Of a stretch of 64,000 nucleotides of DNA, positions 43,132 to 51,653 are shown piece by piece. Within the stretch, counting starts at the first letter, position 1; the number at the start of each line of letters is the position of its first letter. The stretch spans positions 62,001 through 126,000 of the forward strand of contig LNIY01000084.1 in assembly GCA_001449105.1 (NCBI GenBank), written 5' to 3'. The DNA comes from Caulobacter vibrioides (lineage in GTDB: Bacteria > Pseudomonadota > Alphaproteobacteria > Caulobacterales > Caulobacteraceae). The notes under the pieces are model-generated. The model was not told where the DNA came from and ran no database searches. It was given only the letters and a program-made list of their open reading frames with translations. Both the position numbers and the translations under genes were made by a program.

Positions 43132-43833
43132 ATGCGCAAGTTCCGCGTAGTGGCGTCGAGCGTGTGTTTAATCTTATTTTCTTCAAGTCCAGTGTTCGCA
43201 TATGAATGCGTGACAGCCGACGGCTTGAAGTTCAGCAGCGCTCTCCCGATCAATGAAAAGTTCTCGCTGGCGCGCATAGATTGCGTTGAAGAAATACAAC
43301 CGACGGGGGTGTCTGAACAGCTCCGTCTCTATGACGGACCCCAGGTGGCGACCGCCGTTATCTCGGCTGGACGTGTCGCCCCGGCGCCGATCACCATCAG
43401 CCGCACCAGCCGTGGACCCTCCCTCTACGCGCCGCTCGTCGCCGCCGCCGGCCGCGACTTCGACATCGATCCCGACCTGCTTCAGGCGGTCATGCACGTG
43501 GAGTCCCGGGCCAATCCGGGGGCGGTCTCGCCCAAGGGGGCCCGCGGGCTGATGCAGATCATGCCGGCCACCGCCAGGCGCTTCGGGGTGCGCGATCCGG
43601 CGGTCGAGCTGGGCGACCCGATGGTCAACATCCGCACCGGCGCGGCCTACCTGAAGACCCTCCAGGGCCACTTCGGCAACGATCTTGAACTTGTGCTGGC
43701 GGCCTACAACGCCGGCGAGGGGGCCGTCATGAAGTACGGCCGCAAGATCCCGCCCTACCGCGAGACGCAAGGCTACGTCGCCAGCGTCCTCGACCGATAC
43801 CGCGGCCTGGTTTCAGCGCGCGGCGGCTTCTGA
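43132..43833 (+). CDS. T3SS-associated lytic transglycosylase
   Basis: 233 residues. A signal peptide (MRKFRVVASSVCLILFSSSP, cleaved after VFA) is followed by a short Cys-containing region and an SLT domain. Catalytic Glu lies in HVESRANPGAVSPKGARGLM, then QIMPATA and LAAYNAGEGAV. It opens peptidoglycan for the injectisome to cross. The 5' part of the gene (about 43130-43320) is unusually AT-rich and uses two TTA leucine codons, whereas the catalytic part has normal GC-rich usage. sctV starts 13 bp later. Confidence 0.9.
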   Translation: MRKFRVVASSVCLILFSSSPVFAYECVTADGLKFSSALPINEKFSLARIDCVEEIQPTGVSEQLRLYDGPQVATAVISAGRVAPAPITISRTSRGPSLYAPLVAAAGRDFDIDPDLLQAVMHVESRANPGAVSPKGARGLMQIMPATARRFGVRDPAVELGDPMVNIRTGAAYLKTLQGHFGNDLELVLAAYNAGEGAVMKYGRKIPPYRETQGYVASVLDRYRGLVSARGGF

Positions 43834-43846
43834 GGACCACCTTCCC

Positions 43847-45856
43847 ATGAGCGTCGAAAGCTATCTCAAGCGCCTTCAGGGGCGGCCCCGTCAGGGCGTC
43901 GTCGCGCGCTTCAGCGACCTGTTCCTGGTCGCCGGCGTCGTGGCCATCGTCGCCCTGATGATCCTGCCGCTGCCGGCCCTGGCGCTCGACGCCCTGGTGG
44001 CGGTCAACATCTGCTTCGGCGTGATGCTGCTGCTGATCGCGATCTACATCTCGACGATCGTCGAGTTCTCGGTGTTCCCGAGCCTGCTGCTGATCACCAC
44101 GCTCTACCGGCTGGCCCTGTCGATCGCCACGACCCGGATGATCCTGATCGAGGGCCATGCCGGGCACATCATCGACACTTTCGGCACGATGGTCGCCGGC
44201 GGGAACCTGGTGGTCGGCCTGGTGGTGTTCCTGATCATCACCGTCGTGCAGTTCATCGTCATCGCCAAGGGCGCCGAGCGGGTGGCCGAGGTGGCCGCGC
44301 GCTTCAGCCTCGACGCCATGCCCGGCAAGCAGCTGTCGATCGACAGCGACCTGCGCTCGGGCATGATCGACAAGGACGAGGCCAAGCGCCGCCGACGCGT
44401 GCTGGAGATGGAGAGCAAGCTCCACGGCAGCCTCGACGGCGCGATGAAGTTCGTCAAAGGCGACGCCATCGCCAGCATCATCATCGTGGTCATCAACCTC
44501 TTGGGCGGCCTGACCATCGGCATGCTGCAGCAGGGCCTCGACTTCGGCTCGGCGATCCACAAGTACTCGATCCTGACCATCGGCGACGGCATGGTCACCC
44601 AGATCCCGGCGCTGCTGGGCGCCATGGCCGCCGGCCTGATTGTCACCCGCACCACCGACGAGGACAGCGAGACCCACCTGGGCGACGCCATGCGCCGGCA
44701 GTTCGCGGCCAAGCCCCGGGTGTTCCTGGTGGCGGGCGGCATCTGCTGGCTGATGGCCCTGGTGCCCGGATTCCCGGTCGTGGTGTTCCTGCTGCTGGGC
44801 GGGGTGGCCATCGTCACCGGCGCGCTGCTCGACGTCGACATGCGCGCCCGCCTGACCCGCAGGATCGCCCCGGCCCGCGCCGCGGCGGAAGAGGCCAAGG
44901 CTTCGCCGGCCGCCGCCCGCACCAAGGTCACCGAGACCCAGCCGGTCGTGCCGCTGCTGCTCGAGCTCGACGGCGAGGGCGTGCGCCGCCACGAGGCCGC
45001 CGTCATGACCCGCGGCCTGGAAGAGGTGCTGGAAGAGTTCGAGCTTCGCCTGGGCGTGGCCCTGCCGCGCGCCTCGTTCCACTACGGCGAGGCCCCGGGC
45101 GCCCCGCGCTGGCGCCTGCTGGCCTTCGAGGCCCCGATCGGCGCCGGCGAGCTGGCCCATCCGGCCGACCTGTCGGAGCTGCAGGACGCCGTGCGCCAGG
45201 CCCTGCGCCGCAACGCCGGGCTGTTCGTCGGCATCCAGGAGGCCAGCAACCTGCTGACCCGCGCCGGGGCCGAGTATCCCGAGGTGGTCAAGGAAGCCGC
45301 CCGCGCCCTGCCTCTGGCCCGCATCGCCGAGGTCATGCGCCGCCTGGCCGAGGAAGAGGTGCCGCTGCGCAACCAGCGCGACATCCTGGAAGCCCTGGCC
45401 GACGCCGGCCAGCGCGAGAAGGATCCGCTGGCCCTGACCGAGTTCGCCCGCGTCGCCCTGCGTCGCCAGATCAGCCACCGCTACGCTCCCGACGGCGACC
45501 TTCGAGCCGTGGTGCTGGAGCCGGCCCTGGAGCAGCACCTGCGCGAGTCGATCCGCACCGGCGGCGGGGCCCAGCAGCTGGCGCTGGATCCCGATATGAG
45601 CCGCCGGGTCACAGACGCCATCCTGGCCAAGGTCGACGAGGCCGGCGCCGGCGTCGTCCTGGCCGCCATCGACCTGCGCCGGCACGTGCGCAAGCTGATC
45701 GAGGCCCGCGCCTTCGATCTCGGCGTCCTGTCCTTCCACGAACTGCTGCCGACCCTGCGGCTGGACGTGGCCGGCCGCGTGGCCTTCCCGCGCGAGCCTC
45801 TCACCGTAGTGCCCAACGATCCCGACCCGCCGCCGCCCGAGTCCGCGGCCGCCTGA
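43847..45856 (+). CDS. sctV: T3SS export-gate protein SctV
   Basis: 669 residues, FlhA/YscV family. About eight transmembrane helices lie in 20-325, with the conserved cytoplasmic loop RFSLDAMPGKQLSIDSDLRS (the FHIPEP-type motif region) and MKFVKGDAIA. The C-terminal cytoplasmic domain (about 360-669) forms the nonamer ring that binds chaperone-substrate complexes. It ends in a Pro-rich tail (DPDPPPPES). It is the second gene of the main apparatus operon. Confidence 0.96.
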   Translation: MSVESYLKRLQGRPRQGVVARFSDLFLVAGVVAIVALMILPLPALALDALVAVNICFGVMLLLIAIYISTIVEFSVFPSLLLITTLYRLALSIATTRMILIEGHAGHIIDTFGTMVAGGNLVVGLVVFLIITVVQFIVIAKGAERVAEVAARFSLDAMPGKQLSIDSDLRSGMIDKDEAKRRRRVLEMESKLHGSLDGAMKFVKGDAIASIIIVVINLLGGLTIGMLQQGLDFGSAIHKYSILTIGDGMVTQIPALLGAMAAGLIVTRTTDEDSETHLGDAMRRQFAAKPRVFLVAGGICWLMALVPGFPVVVFLLLGGVAIVTGALLDVDMRARLTRRIAPARAAAEEAKASPAAARTKVTETQPVVPLLLELDGEGVRRHEAAVMTRGLEEVLEEFELRLGVALPRASFHYGEAPGAPRWRLLAFEAPIGAGELAHPADLSELQDAVRQALRRNAGLFVGIQEASNLLTRAGAEYPEVVKEAARALPLARIAEVMRRLAEEEVPLRNQRDILEALADAGQREKDPLALTEFARVALRRQISHRYAPDGDLRAVVLEPALEQHLRESIRTGGGAQQLALDPDMSRRVTDAILAKVDEAGAGVVLAAIDLRRHVRKLIEARAFDLGVLSFHELLPTLRLDVAGRVAFPREPLTVVPNDPDPPPPESAAA

Positions 45857-45869
45857 ACCCGGAGACAGA

Positions 45870-47792
45870 ATGTCGCTTCCGAAGGATCCTGCTGCTTTCC
45901 GCTCCGCCTACCTGCGCAGAGCCGCCCGCATCGGCGTCGCCGCGGCGGTGGCCGCCGCGCTCGCCGCGACCGCGCCCCAGGCGCACGCCGGCGAGGTTCC
46001 GCTGGGCGCCCGCAACGTCGACCTGACCGCGCGCGAGCAGCCGATCGCCCAGTTCCTGCAGAACTTCTACAGCCAGATCGGCGTGCCGGTGGTGATCTCC
46101 TCGCAGGTCACCGGCACCATCAACGGCGTCTTCCGCGGTCCGGCCACGAAGATCGACGCCGACATCTCCAAGGCCTTCGACCTCGTCACCTATTACGACG
46201 GCGGGGCGGCCTATGTTTACACCGCCGCCCAGCTGTCCAGCCGCAGCTTCCCGATCTCGGGCTCGGCCTCGCGGCGGGTCGACCGGGCCGCCCGGCAGCT
46301 TGGCCTGCTCGACAACCGCAACACCCTGCGCGCCACCGGCGACATGCTGGTGGCCACCGGCGCGCCGCGCTTCCTGCAGCAGGTCGACGAGCTGGCCCGT
46401 GGCGGCGTGCAGGCCGAGGCGGCGTCGCCGACCTTGCAGTACCGCGTCTTCTACCTGCGCTACGGCTGGGCCGACGACGTGAACCTGACGGTCGGCTCGC
46501 GGCAGGTGACCATTCCGGGCGTGGCCTCGATCATCCGCTCGCTGGTCAGCTCCGATCCCAACGAGCGGGCCGGCGCGGCCGCCCGCAGCGAGACCCCGAT
46601 CCCGGCCGCCGTCCAGGGCCTGCGCGGCCAGGGCCTGGCGACGCTGGGCACGCCCAATCCCGGCGGCGCCTTCTATGGCGGCCAGGACGGGCAGGGGACC
46701 CTGGGCACGCCGCTGGCCAACGAGCAGACCGGCGTCTACTCGCCCCAGAACCCCGTCCGCGTGCAGGCCGACACCCGCCTCAACGCCGTCATCGTCCGCG
46801 ACGTGGCCGAGCGCATGTCGGCCTACGAGGAGCTGGTCCGCGCGCTGGACGTCGAGCCGCAGCTGCTTGAGGTCGAGGCGGCGATCATCGACATCGACAC
46901 CACCAAGGCCCGCGATCTGGGGGTCAACTGGCGCTTCGACGACGGCAACGGCGGCATCCAGTTCGGGCGCGGCCCCGACGCCCCGGCCGGCCTGGAGGAC
47001 GGCAATCTGGTGCGCGGCAACACTTCGCCCAAGTCGGCCGCCGGTCTCGTCGCCTCGACGATCATCGGCAACGGCGACTACTTCGCCGCGCGCCTCAACG
47101 CCCTTGAGACCGAGGGCGTGGCCCGGGTCGTCTCGCGACCGCAGATCGTCACGCTGTCGAACGTCGAGGCGGTGTTCGAAAACAGCCGCGACTTCTACGT
47201 CCGCCTGGCCGGCGAGCGCGACGTCGACCTCTTCAACGTCACCGCCGGCACGACCCTGCGCGTCACCCCGCACGTCACCCGTGACGGAACCCAGACCCGC
47301 ATCCGCATGCTGGTGAGCATCGAGGACGGTTCGCTGACCAACGCCAGCGTCGACAACATCCCCGTCGTCCGCCGCGCCGCGCTCAACACCCAGGCCCTGA
47401 TCCAGGAAGGGCAGAGCCTGCTTCTGGGCGGCATGACCGTGCAGTCCGACACCACCGGCTCGCAGAAGATCCCGGTGCTGGGCAACATCCCGGTGCTGGG
47501 CAACCTGTTCAAGGTGCAGTCGCGCAGCAGCGGCCGCATCGAGCGGATGTTCCTGATCACCCCGCGCCTGGCCTCGATCGCTGCGCCGCGTTCCACCACG
47601 CCCGCCGGCCTTCGCTACGACGCCCCGGCTTCCGGCTTCGAGAGCGCGCCGCTGCCGGCCGCGCCGACCCTGCCGTCCAACCGCAAGCCCGCCAAGGTCG
47701 CCCCCGGGGCGCCCGCCCAGATGCTGCCGCCGGCGCCGCCCCCAGCGCCGGAACCCTACGGCACGATGAAACCCATCCCCAATCCGAGCTAG
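45870..47792 (+). CDS. sctC: T3SS outer-membrane secretin SctC
   Basis: 640 residues. A long signal peptide ends near APQAHA. Domains in order: N0/N1 (IAQFLQNFYSQIGVPVVISS), an N3-type domain around 280-330 (RVQADTRLNAVIVRDVAERM), and the secretin core at about 335-570 with LLLGGMTVQSD and KIPVLGNIPVLGNLFK, followed by RMFLITPRLA. It forms the outer-membrane ring. The Pro-rich C-terminus (about 590-640) may take part in pilotin-free targeting, since no pilotin gene is visible. A secretin rules out a flagellar export system. Confidence 0.95.
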   Translation: MSLPKDPAAFRSAYLRRAARIGVAAAVAAALAATAPQAHAGEVPLGARNVDLTAREQPIAQFLQNFYSQIGVPVVISSQVTGTINGVFRGPATKIDADISKAFDLVTYYDGGAAYVYTAAQLSSRSFPISGSASRRVDRAARQLGLLDNRNTLRATGDMLVATGAPRFLQQVDELARGGVQAEAASPTLQYRVFYLRYGWADDVNLTVGSRQVTIPGVASIIRSLVSSDPNERAGAAARSETPIPAAVQGLRGQGLATLGTPNPGGAFYGGQDGQGTLGTPLANEQTGVYSPQNPVRVQADTRLNAVIVRDVAERMSAYEELVRALDVEPQLLEVEAAIIDIDTTKARDLGVNWRFDDGNGGIQFGRGPDAPAGLEDGNLVRGNTSPKSAAGLVASTIIGNGDYFAARLNALETEGVARVVSRPQIVTLSNVEAVFENSRDFYVRLAGERDVDLFNVTAGTTLRVTPHVTRDGTQTRIRMLVSIEDGSLTNASVDNIPVVRRAALNTQALIQEGQSLLLGGMTVQSDTTGSQKIPVLGNIPVLGNLFKVQSRSSGRIERMFLITPRLASIAAPRSTTPAGLRYDAPASGFESAPLPAAPTLPSNRKPAKVAPGAPAQMLPPAPPPAPEPYGTMKPIPNPS

Positions 47793-47796
47793 GCCC

Positions 47797-48975
47797 ATGA
47801 CCGATCAAGCCCTGCTGTCCGAAGAACCGACCGAAATCCCCGCCGCCACGCCATCCGAGGCGCTGGTCGTCAAGGTGCTGTCCGGCCGTGTCGCCGGCGC
47901 CCTGCTGCCGCTGCCGGCCGGCGAGAGCGCCGAGCTCGGCCACGGCTTCGACGCCGACATCGTGCTGCGCGATCCCAGCGCCAAGGGCGTGCGCGTGCGC
48001 CTGACCGCCGGCGAGGAGTCCGCCGAGATCGAGGTGGTCTCCGGCCAGGTCGAGATGCTCGGCCACCGGCTGGAGGCGCCCGCCCGCGCCGTTCTGCCCT
48101 GCTACGTGCCGCTGATCGTCGGCGACAACGCCCTGGCCCTGGGCGTCGAGGAAAGCCCCCGCTGGGGCGAGGCCGAGCGCCTGCTGGCCGCCTCGGGTCC
48201 TTCCGAGTCCGCTCCGCCGGCTGAAGAGGAGGGCGACTTCTTCGAGGACGGCCGCAGCCTGCTGCGCCGCACTCTCGACCGCGGCGTGCGGGTGGTCGGT
48301 TCGACGCCGCACCTCGTGCCGGCCCTGGTGTTCGGGGCGGCCCTGGCCTGCGTCACCTACGCCGTCGCCAACGTGCCCCGCTTCGGCGGCCAGGAGGCCA
48401 GCCCCTCCAAGGTCCACGCCCTGCTGCGCCAGGAGGGCTACGGCGCCCTGGCCGTGCAGCCGCAGGCCGACGGCAAGCTGGTCATCGCCGGCGTGCTGAA
48501 CCGCGACGCCGAGAAGGCCCGCCTGGCGCGTCTGGTCAGCTCTCGCGAGCTGCCGGCGAGGGTCGAGGTCGTCACCAGCGAGGGCCTGGCCCAGAACGTC
48601 GAGGACGTCTTCCAGGCCAACGGCCTGGCCGCCACCGCCCGTCCCAACGGCCTTGGCCGCGTGCAGGTGCAGGTCACCGGCACGTCGGCCGAAGTGGCCA
48701 AGGTCGAGCAGATCGCCCGGCACGACGTGAAAGGCCTGCGCGACCTGGACGTCGACCGCGCGGCCGGCGGCGACCGCTTCGGCGCGGTGTTCGACCAGGG
48801 GCCCGGCAAGCGCGTGGTGGCGGTGGTCGGCGGCGACGCCGGCTACGTCGCCACCGCCGACGGCGCCCGCTACTTCGCCGGCTCCACCCTGCCCACCGGC
48901 GACCGCATCGTCGGCGTCGAGAGCCAGGCCGTCGTCGTCGAGAAGGACGGCGCCACCACCCGCCTGATGTTCTGA
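47797..48975 (+). CDS. sctD: T3SS inner-membrane ring protein SctD
   Basis: 392 residues. A cytoplasmic FHA-like domain (about 22-115, LVVKVLSGRVAGALLPLPAG) is followed by an acidic linker, one transmembrane helix (about 172-191, HLVPALVFGAALACVTYAVA) and a periplasmic part with repeated ring-building folds. SctD forms the outer inner-membrane ring around SctJ and connects to SctC. It starts 4 bp after the sctC stop. The order sctD-F-I-J that follows is that of prgHIJK. Confidence 0.87.
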   Translation: MTDQALLSEEPTEIPAATPSEALVVKVLSGRVAGALLPLPAGESAELGHGFDADIVLRDPSAKGVRVRLTAGEESAEIEVVSGQVEMLGHRLEAPARAVLPCYVPLIVGDNALALGVEESPRWGEAERLLAASGPSESAPPAEEEGDFFEDGRSLLRRTLDRGVRVVGSTPHLVPALVFGAALACVTYAVANVPRFGGQEASPSKVHALLRQEGYGALAVQPQADGKLVIAGVLNRDAEKARLARLVSSRELPARVEVVTSEGLAQNVEDVFQANGLAATARPNGLGRVQVQVTGTSAEVAKVEQIARHDVKGLRDLDVDRAAGGDRFGAVFDQGPGKRVVAVVGGDAGYVATADGARYFAGSTLPTGDRIVGVESQAVVVEKDGATTRLMF

Positions 48976-49005
48976 AAATCCAAGCAGATACGAGGAGAAA
49001 CGTTC

Positions 49006-49311
49006 ATGTCCGACAGCAGCATTTCCGGTTTCGGAGCCTCCGTCGCCCCCGGCATCCTGGGCTCCAACAACAAGAACCGCCCCGGCAGCTGGTTCGAGGC
49101 CATGGCCCATGCCTGGGGCCAGGTGCTCGACCAGCAGGCCGTGCGCATCACCGAGCTTTCCGACCAGATCGGCCCCGGCGGGCAGGACAAGCCCTCGGTC
49201 ATGGCCCAGCTGACCGCCGAGAGCCTGCGCATGAACTTCATGGCCAACTCGGAATCCACCTCGGTCGACAGCGTCGGCCGCGCCCTCGAAACCATGGCCC
49301 GCAAGAACTAG
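49006..49311 (+). CDS. sctF: T3SS needle subunit SctF (by synteny)
   Basis: 101 residues, no signal peptide. Two helical segments flank a PGGQDKP turn, the helix-turn-helix shape of needle proteins, and the C-terminus is a polar helix (STSVDSVGRALETMARKN). At 101 residues it is a little longer than the usual 80-90. Direct sequence resemblance to known needle proteins is weak. The call rests on its place between sctD and sctI, as in prgH-I-J-K. The C-terminus resembles that of the 212-residue protein at 40622. Confidence 0.62.
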   Translation: MSDSSISGFGASVAPGILGSNNKNRPGSWFEAMAHAWGQVLDQQAVRITELSDQIGPGGQDKPSVMAQLTAESLRMNFMANSESTSVDSVGRALETMARKN

Positions 49312-49334
49312 CGCGTCTTTCAGGAGAGGACGCC

Positions 49335-49736
49335 ATGTCCTTCGACCCCGTTTCGGCGGCAGCCCTGGCCATGCCCCAGGAAGCCGCGCCCCAGGTGACC
49401 CAGGTCGGCTACGGCGCCAGCCTCACCGACGCCGTCCAGTTCCAGAACGCCCTGCACACGGCCGGGGCCTCGCAGGTCGCGGGGCTCGGCGGTCCCGAGG
49501 CCCTGGCCCCGGCCATGAAGGGCGTCTTCAACCAGCTGGAGTTCGTCAACAGCCAGGCCTCGAACCTGGCCGCCCACGCCAAGGCCGCCGAGGCCAAGGG
49601 CGCGGCGATCACCCCCGGCGAGATGATCGGCCTGACCGTCCAGTGCCACGAGTTCATGTTCAACTGCCAGCTGACCTCGAACATCGCCAACCGCACGTCC
49701 GACGGCCTGCAGCAGCTGTTCCGGCAGCAGGCTTGA
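49335..49736 (+). CDS. sctI: T3SS inner-rod protein SctI
   Basis: 133 residues, no signal peptide. The C-terminal part (AITPGEMIGLTVQCHEFMFN, then TSNIANRTSDGLQQLFRQQA) has the amphipathic helix pattern of SctI. The N-terminal 60 residues are variable. SctI links the export gate to the needle base. The gene lies 23 bp after sctF and 11 bp before sctJ, in the prgHIJK order. Confidence 0.8.
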   Translation: MSFDPVSAAALAMPQEAAPQVTQVGYGASLTDAVQFQNALHTAGASQVAGLGGPEALAPAMKGVFNQLEFVNSQASNLAAHAKAAEAKGAAITPGEMIGLTVQCHEFMFNCQLTSNIANRTSDGLQQLFRQQA

Positions 49737-49747
49737 GGGTGGCGGCC

Positions 49748-50491
49748 ATGCGCAAGATCCTGCCCGCCGTGCTCGTGGCCGCTGCGCTGGGCCTTACCGG
49801 CTGCGCCGAGAAGGAGCTCTATGGCGGGCTCACCGAGCGCGAGGCCAACGAGATGGTCGCCGTGCTCCAGAACGCCAACGTCTCGGCTTCGAAAAGCAGC
49901 AAGGACGGCAAGGTCTGGGCGCTGAAGACCCGCGCCGAGCAGTTCTCCTCGGCCGTGGCCGTGCTGCACGACCAGGGCTACCCGCGCGACAAGTTCGAGA
50001 GCCTGGGCGAGGTCTTCAAGAAGGAGGGCTTCGTCTCCTCGCCGATGGAGCAGCGGGCGCGGCTGATGTACGGCCTGTCGCAGGAGCTCAGCCAGACCAT
50101 TTCGTCGATCGACGGCGTGGTGCAGGCCCGCGTGCACATCGCCGTGCCCGAGGCCGACCCGCTGGCCGAACAGCAGAAGCCGTCCTCGGCCTCGGTGTTC
50201 ATCCGCCACAACCCCGACGTCGACCTCTCCGGCCAGGTGGGCTCGATCAAGGCGCTGGTCACCAACTCGATCGAGGGCCTGCCCTACGACAAGGTGACGG
50301 TGGTGATGTTCCCGGCCAAGCCGGTGATGGCCGCCGCGCCCGTCTCGCCGATCCGCTCCTTCACCATGCCGGCCATCGCCATACTGGCGGCGATCGGCGG
50401 GGGGGGGGCCTATGTCTTCAGCCGCACCAGCCGGGGCAAGCCGCGCCGTAAGCTCAAGACCCTGGCCGAGCCCGGGACGCCCGCCGCATGA
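49748..50491 (+). CDS. sctJ: T3SS inner-membrane ring lipoprotein SctJ
   Basis: 247 residues from the ATG at 49748. The lipobox is LTGC (Cys19), then the conserved KELYGGLTEREANEMVAVLQ. Two ring-building modules are joined by a linker that includes SSPMEQRARLMYGLSQELSQ; VVQARVHIAVPEADPL is the family core. A C-terminal membrane helix lies at about 200-220. It forms the inner ring of the basal body. It overlaps sctK by 4 bp. Confidence 0.95.
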   Translation: MRKILPAVLVAAALGLTGCAEKELYGGLTEREANEMVAVLQNANVSASKSSKDGKVWALKTRAEQFSSAVAVLHDQGYPRDKFESLGEVFKKEGFVSSPMEQRARLMYGLSQELSQTISSIDGVVQARVHIAVPEADPLAEQQKPSSASVFIRHNPDVDLSGQVGSIKALVTNSIEGLPYDKVTVVMFPAKPVMAAAPVSPIRSFTMPAIAILAAIGGGGAYVFSRTSRGKPRRKLKTLAEPGTPAA

Positions 50492-51057
50492 ACGCCCGCG
50501 CCGACCGCCGGCGCCTGGTCGCCCAGGCCCGCCTGCTGGGCGCCGTCGGCGCGCCCGCGCCGGTCGGCCCGCGCGCGGCGCGGCTGGCGCGGCGGCTGTC
50601 GCGCCGGACCCAGGCGCCGCTGGCCTTCGCCGACGTCGCCGCCGCCCCGGACTGGGCCGTCTGGCCGGCCGAGCGCCGTGCGCGCCTGGCCGACTTCGCC
50701 GCCGCCGCCGCGTGCACCGAGATCCTGCGCCGCACGATCGACGGCAAGCGCCTGGCCCGGGCGGCCCGTCGCATCGGCGAGCAGGCGCTGGACGCGGTGC
50801 TGGCCTCGCCGCCGGGGCTGGTCGCGACGATCCCCCAGGCCGAGAGCGCGCTGGCCGACGACGAGGCCTTCACCGCCCTGGGCGCGGGCGTGCTGCTGGC
50901 CGAGGCCGGGGGCCGTCCGGCGCTGGTCGCCCGCCTGTCCGAGCTTTTCGAGGTCGCCCCCCTGGCGATCGATCCCGACCGGGGCTTGAGCGCGGCCCAC
51001 GCCGCGCACGGCCTCTTCATGGCCTTCGAGGCCGGCGCCCTGGAGGCCGCCGCATGA
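50488..51057 (+). CDS. sctK: T3SS sorting-platform adaptor SctK (by synteny)
   Basis: 189 residues, Ala/Arg-rich, helical, soluble. The sequence gives only a faint YscK/OrgA resemblance. Its position between sctJ and sctL, with 4-bp overlaps on both sides, is that of SctK in many systems. SctK joins SctQ and SctL to the SctD ring in the cytoplasm. Confidence 0.68.
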   Translation: MNARADRRRLVAQARLLGAVGAPAPVGPRAARLARRLSRRTQAPLAFADVAAAPDWAVWPAERRARLADFAAAAACTEILRRTIDGKRLARAARRIGEQALDAVLASPPGLVATIPQAESALADDEAFTALGAGVLLAEAGGRPALVARLSELFEVAPLAIDPDRGLSAAHAAHGLFMAFEAGALEAAA

Positions 51058-51653
51058 CCTACCTGCTCCTTTCCTCCGGTCCCTCGGGCGCGCTCTTGAC
51101 CGACCAGCCGGTGATCCGCCGCGAGGACGTCGGCGCGGTGCGCGACGCGGCCGAGCTGACCGCCGCCCTCGACGCGCTTCGCCAGGCGACCCGCGAGGCC
51201 GCCCTGCGCGACGGCTTCGCCCAGGGCCACACGGAGGGAACCGCCGCCGCCGCCCGCGAGACCGCCCAGGTGCTGGCCGGCGTCCACGCCGCCCTGCAGG
51301 TCGAGCGTGATCGCCTGCGCGCCAGCGCCGGGGCCCTGGCGCTCGACATCGTCCGCCGCATCGCCGCGGGCCTGGCGCCCGACGAGGTGCTGGCCACCCT
51401 GGCCGAGCAGGCCGCCCGCGACCTCTTGCCCGAGGAGCCCATCCGCGTTCGCGTCGCCCCCGAGGCCGCCGGCGCGGTGACCCGCCGCCTGTGGTCGATC
51501 GACGCCCGTATCGAGGTCGTGGCCGACGCCGACGTGGAAACCGGCGACTGCGTGCTCGACACACCCTCGGGCCGCACCCACGCCGGGCTGGAAACCCAGC
51601 TGCGGTCGCTGGAGGCGGTGTTCGCCGCCCCGGCCGGCGAGGCCGCCGCATGA
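51054..51653 (+). CDS. sctL: T3SS ATPase regulator SctL
   Basis: 199 residues from the ATG at 51054. An N-terminal region (IRREDVGAVRDAAELTAALD) is followed by a helical stretch with DGFAQGHTEGTAAAARETAQ, the FliH/SctL-type GxxxG-like repeat. The C-terminal domain includes the conserved LDIVRRIAAGLAPDEVLATL region. It holds the ATPase SctN at the sorting platform and restrains its activity. Overlaps link it to sctK and sctN. Confidence 0.87.
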   Translation: MTYLLLSSGPSGALLTDQPVIRREDVGAVRDAAELTAALDALRQATREAALRDGFAQGHTEGTAAAARETAQVLAGVHAALQVERDRLRASAGALALDIVRRIAAGLAPDEVLATLAEQAARDLLPEEPIRVRVAPEAAGAVTRRLWSIDARIEVVADADVETGDCVLDTPSGRTHAGLETQLRSLEAVFAAPAGEAAA

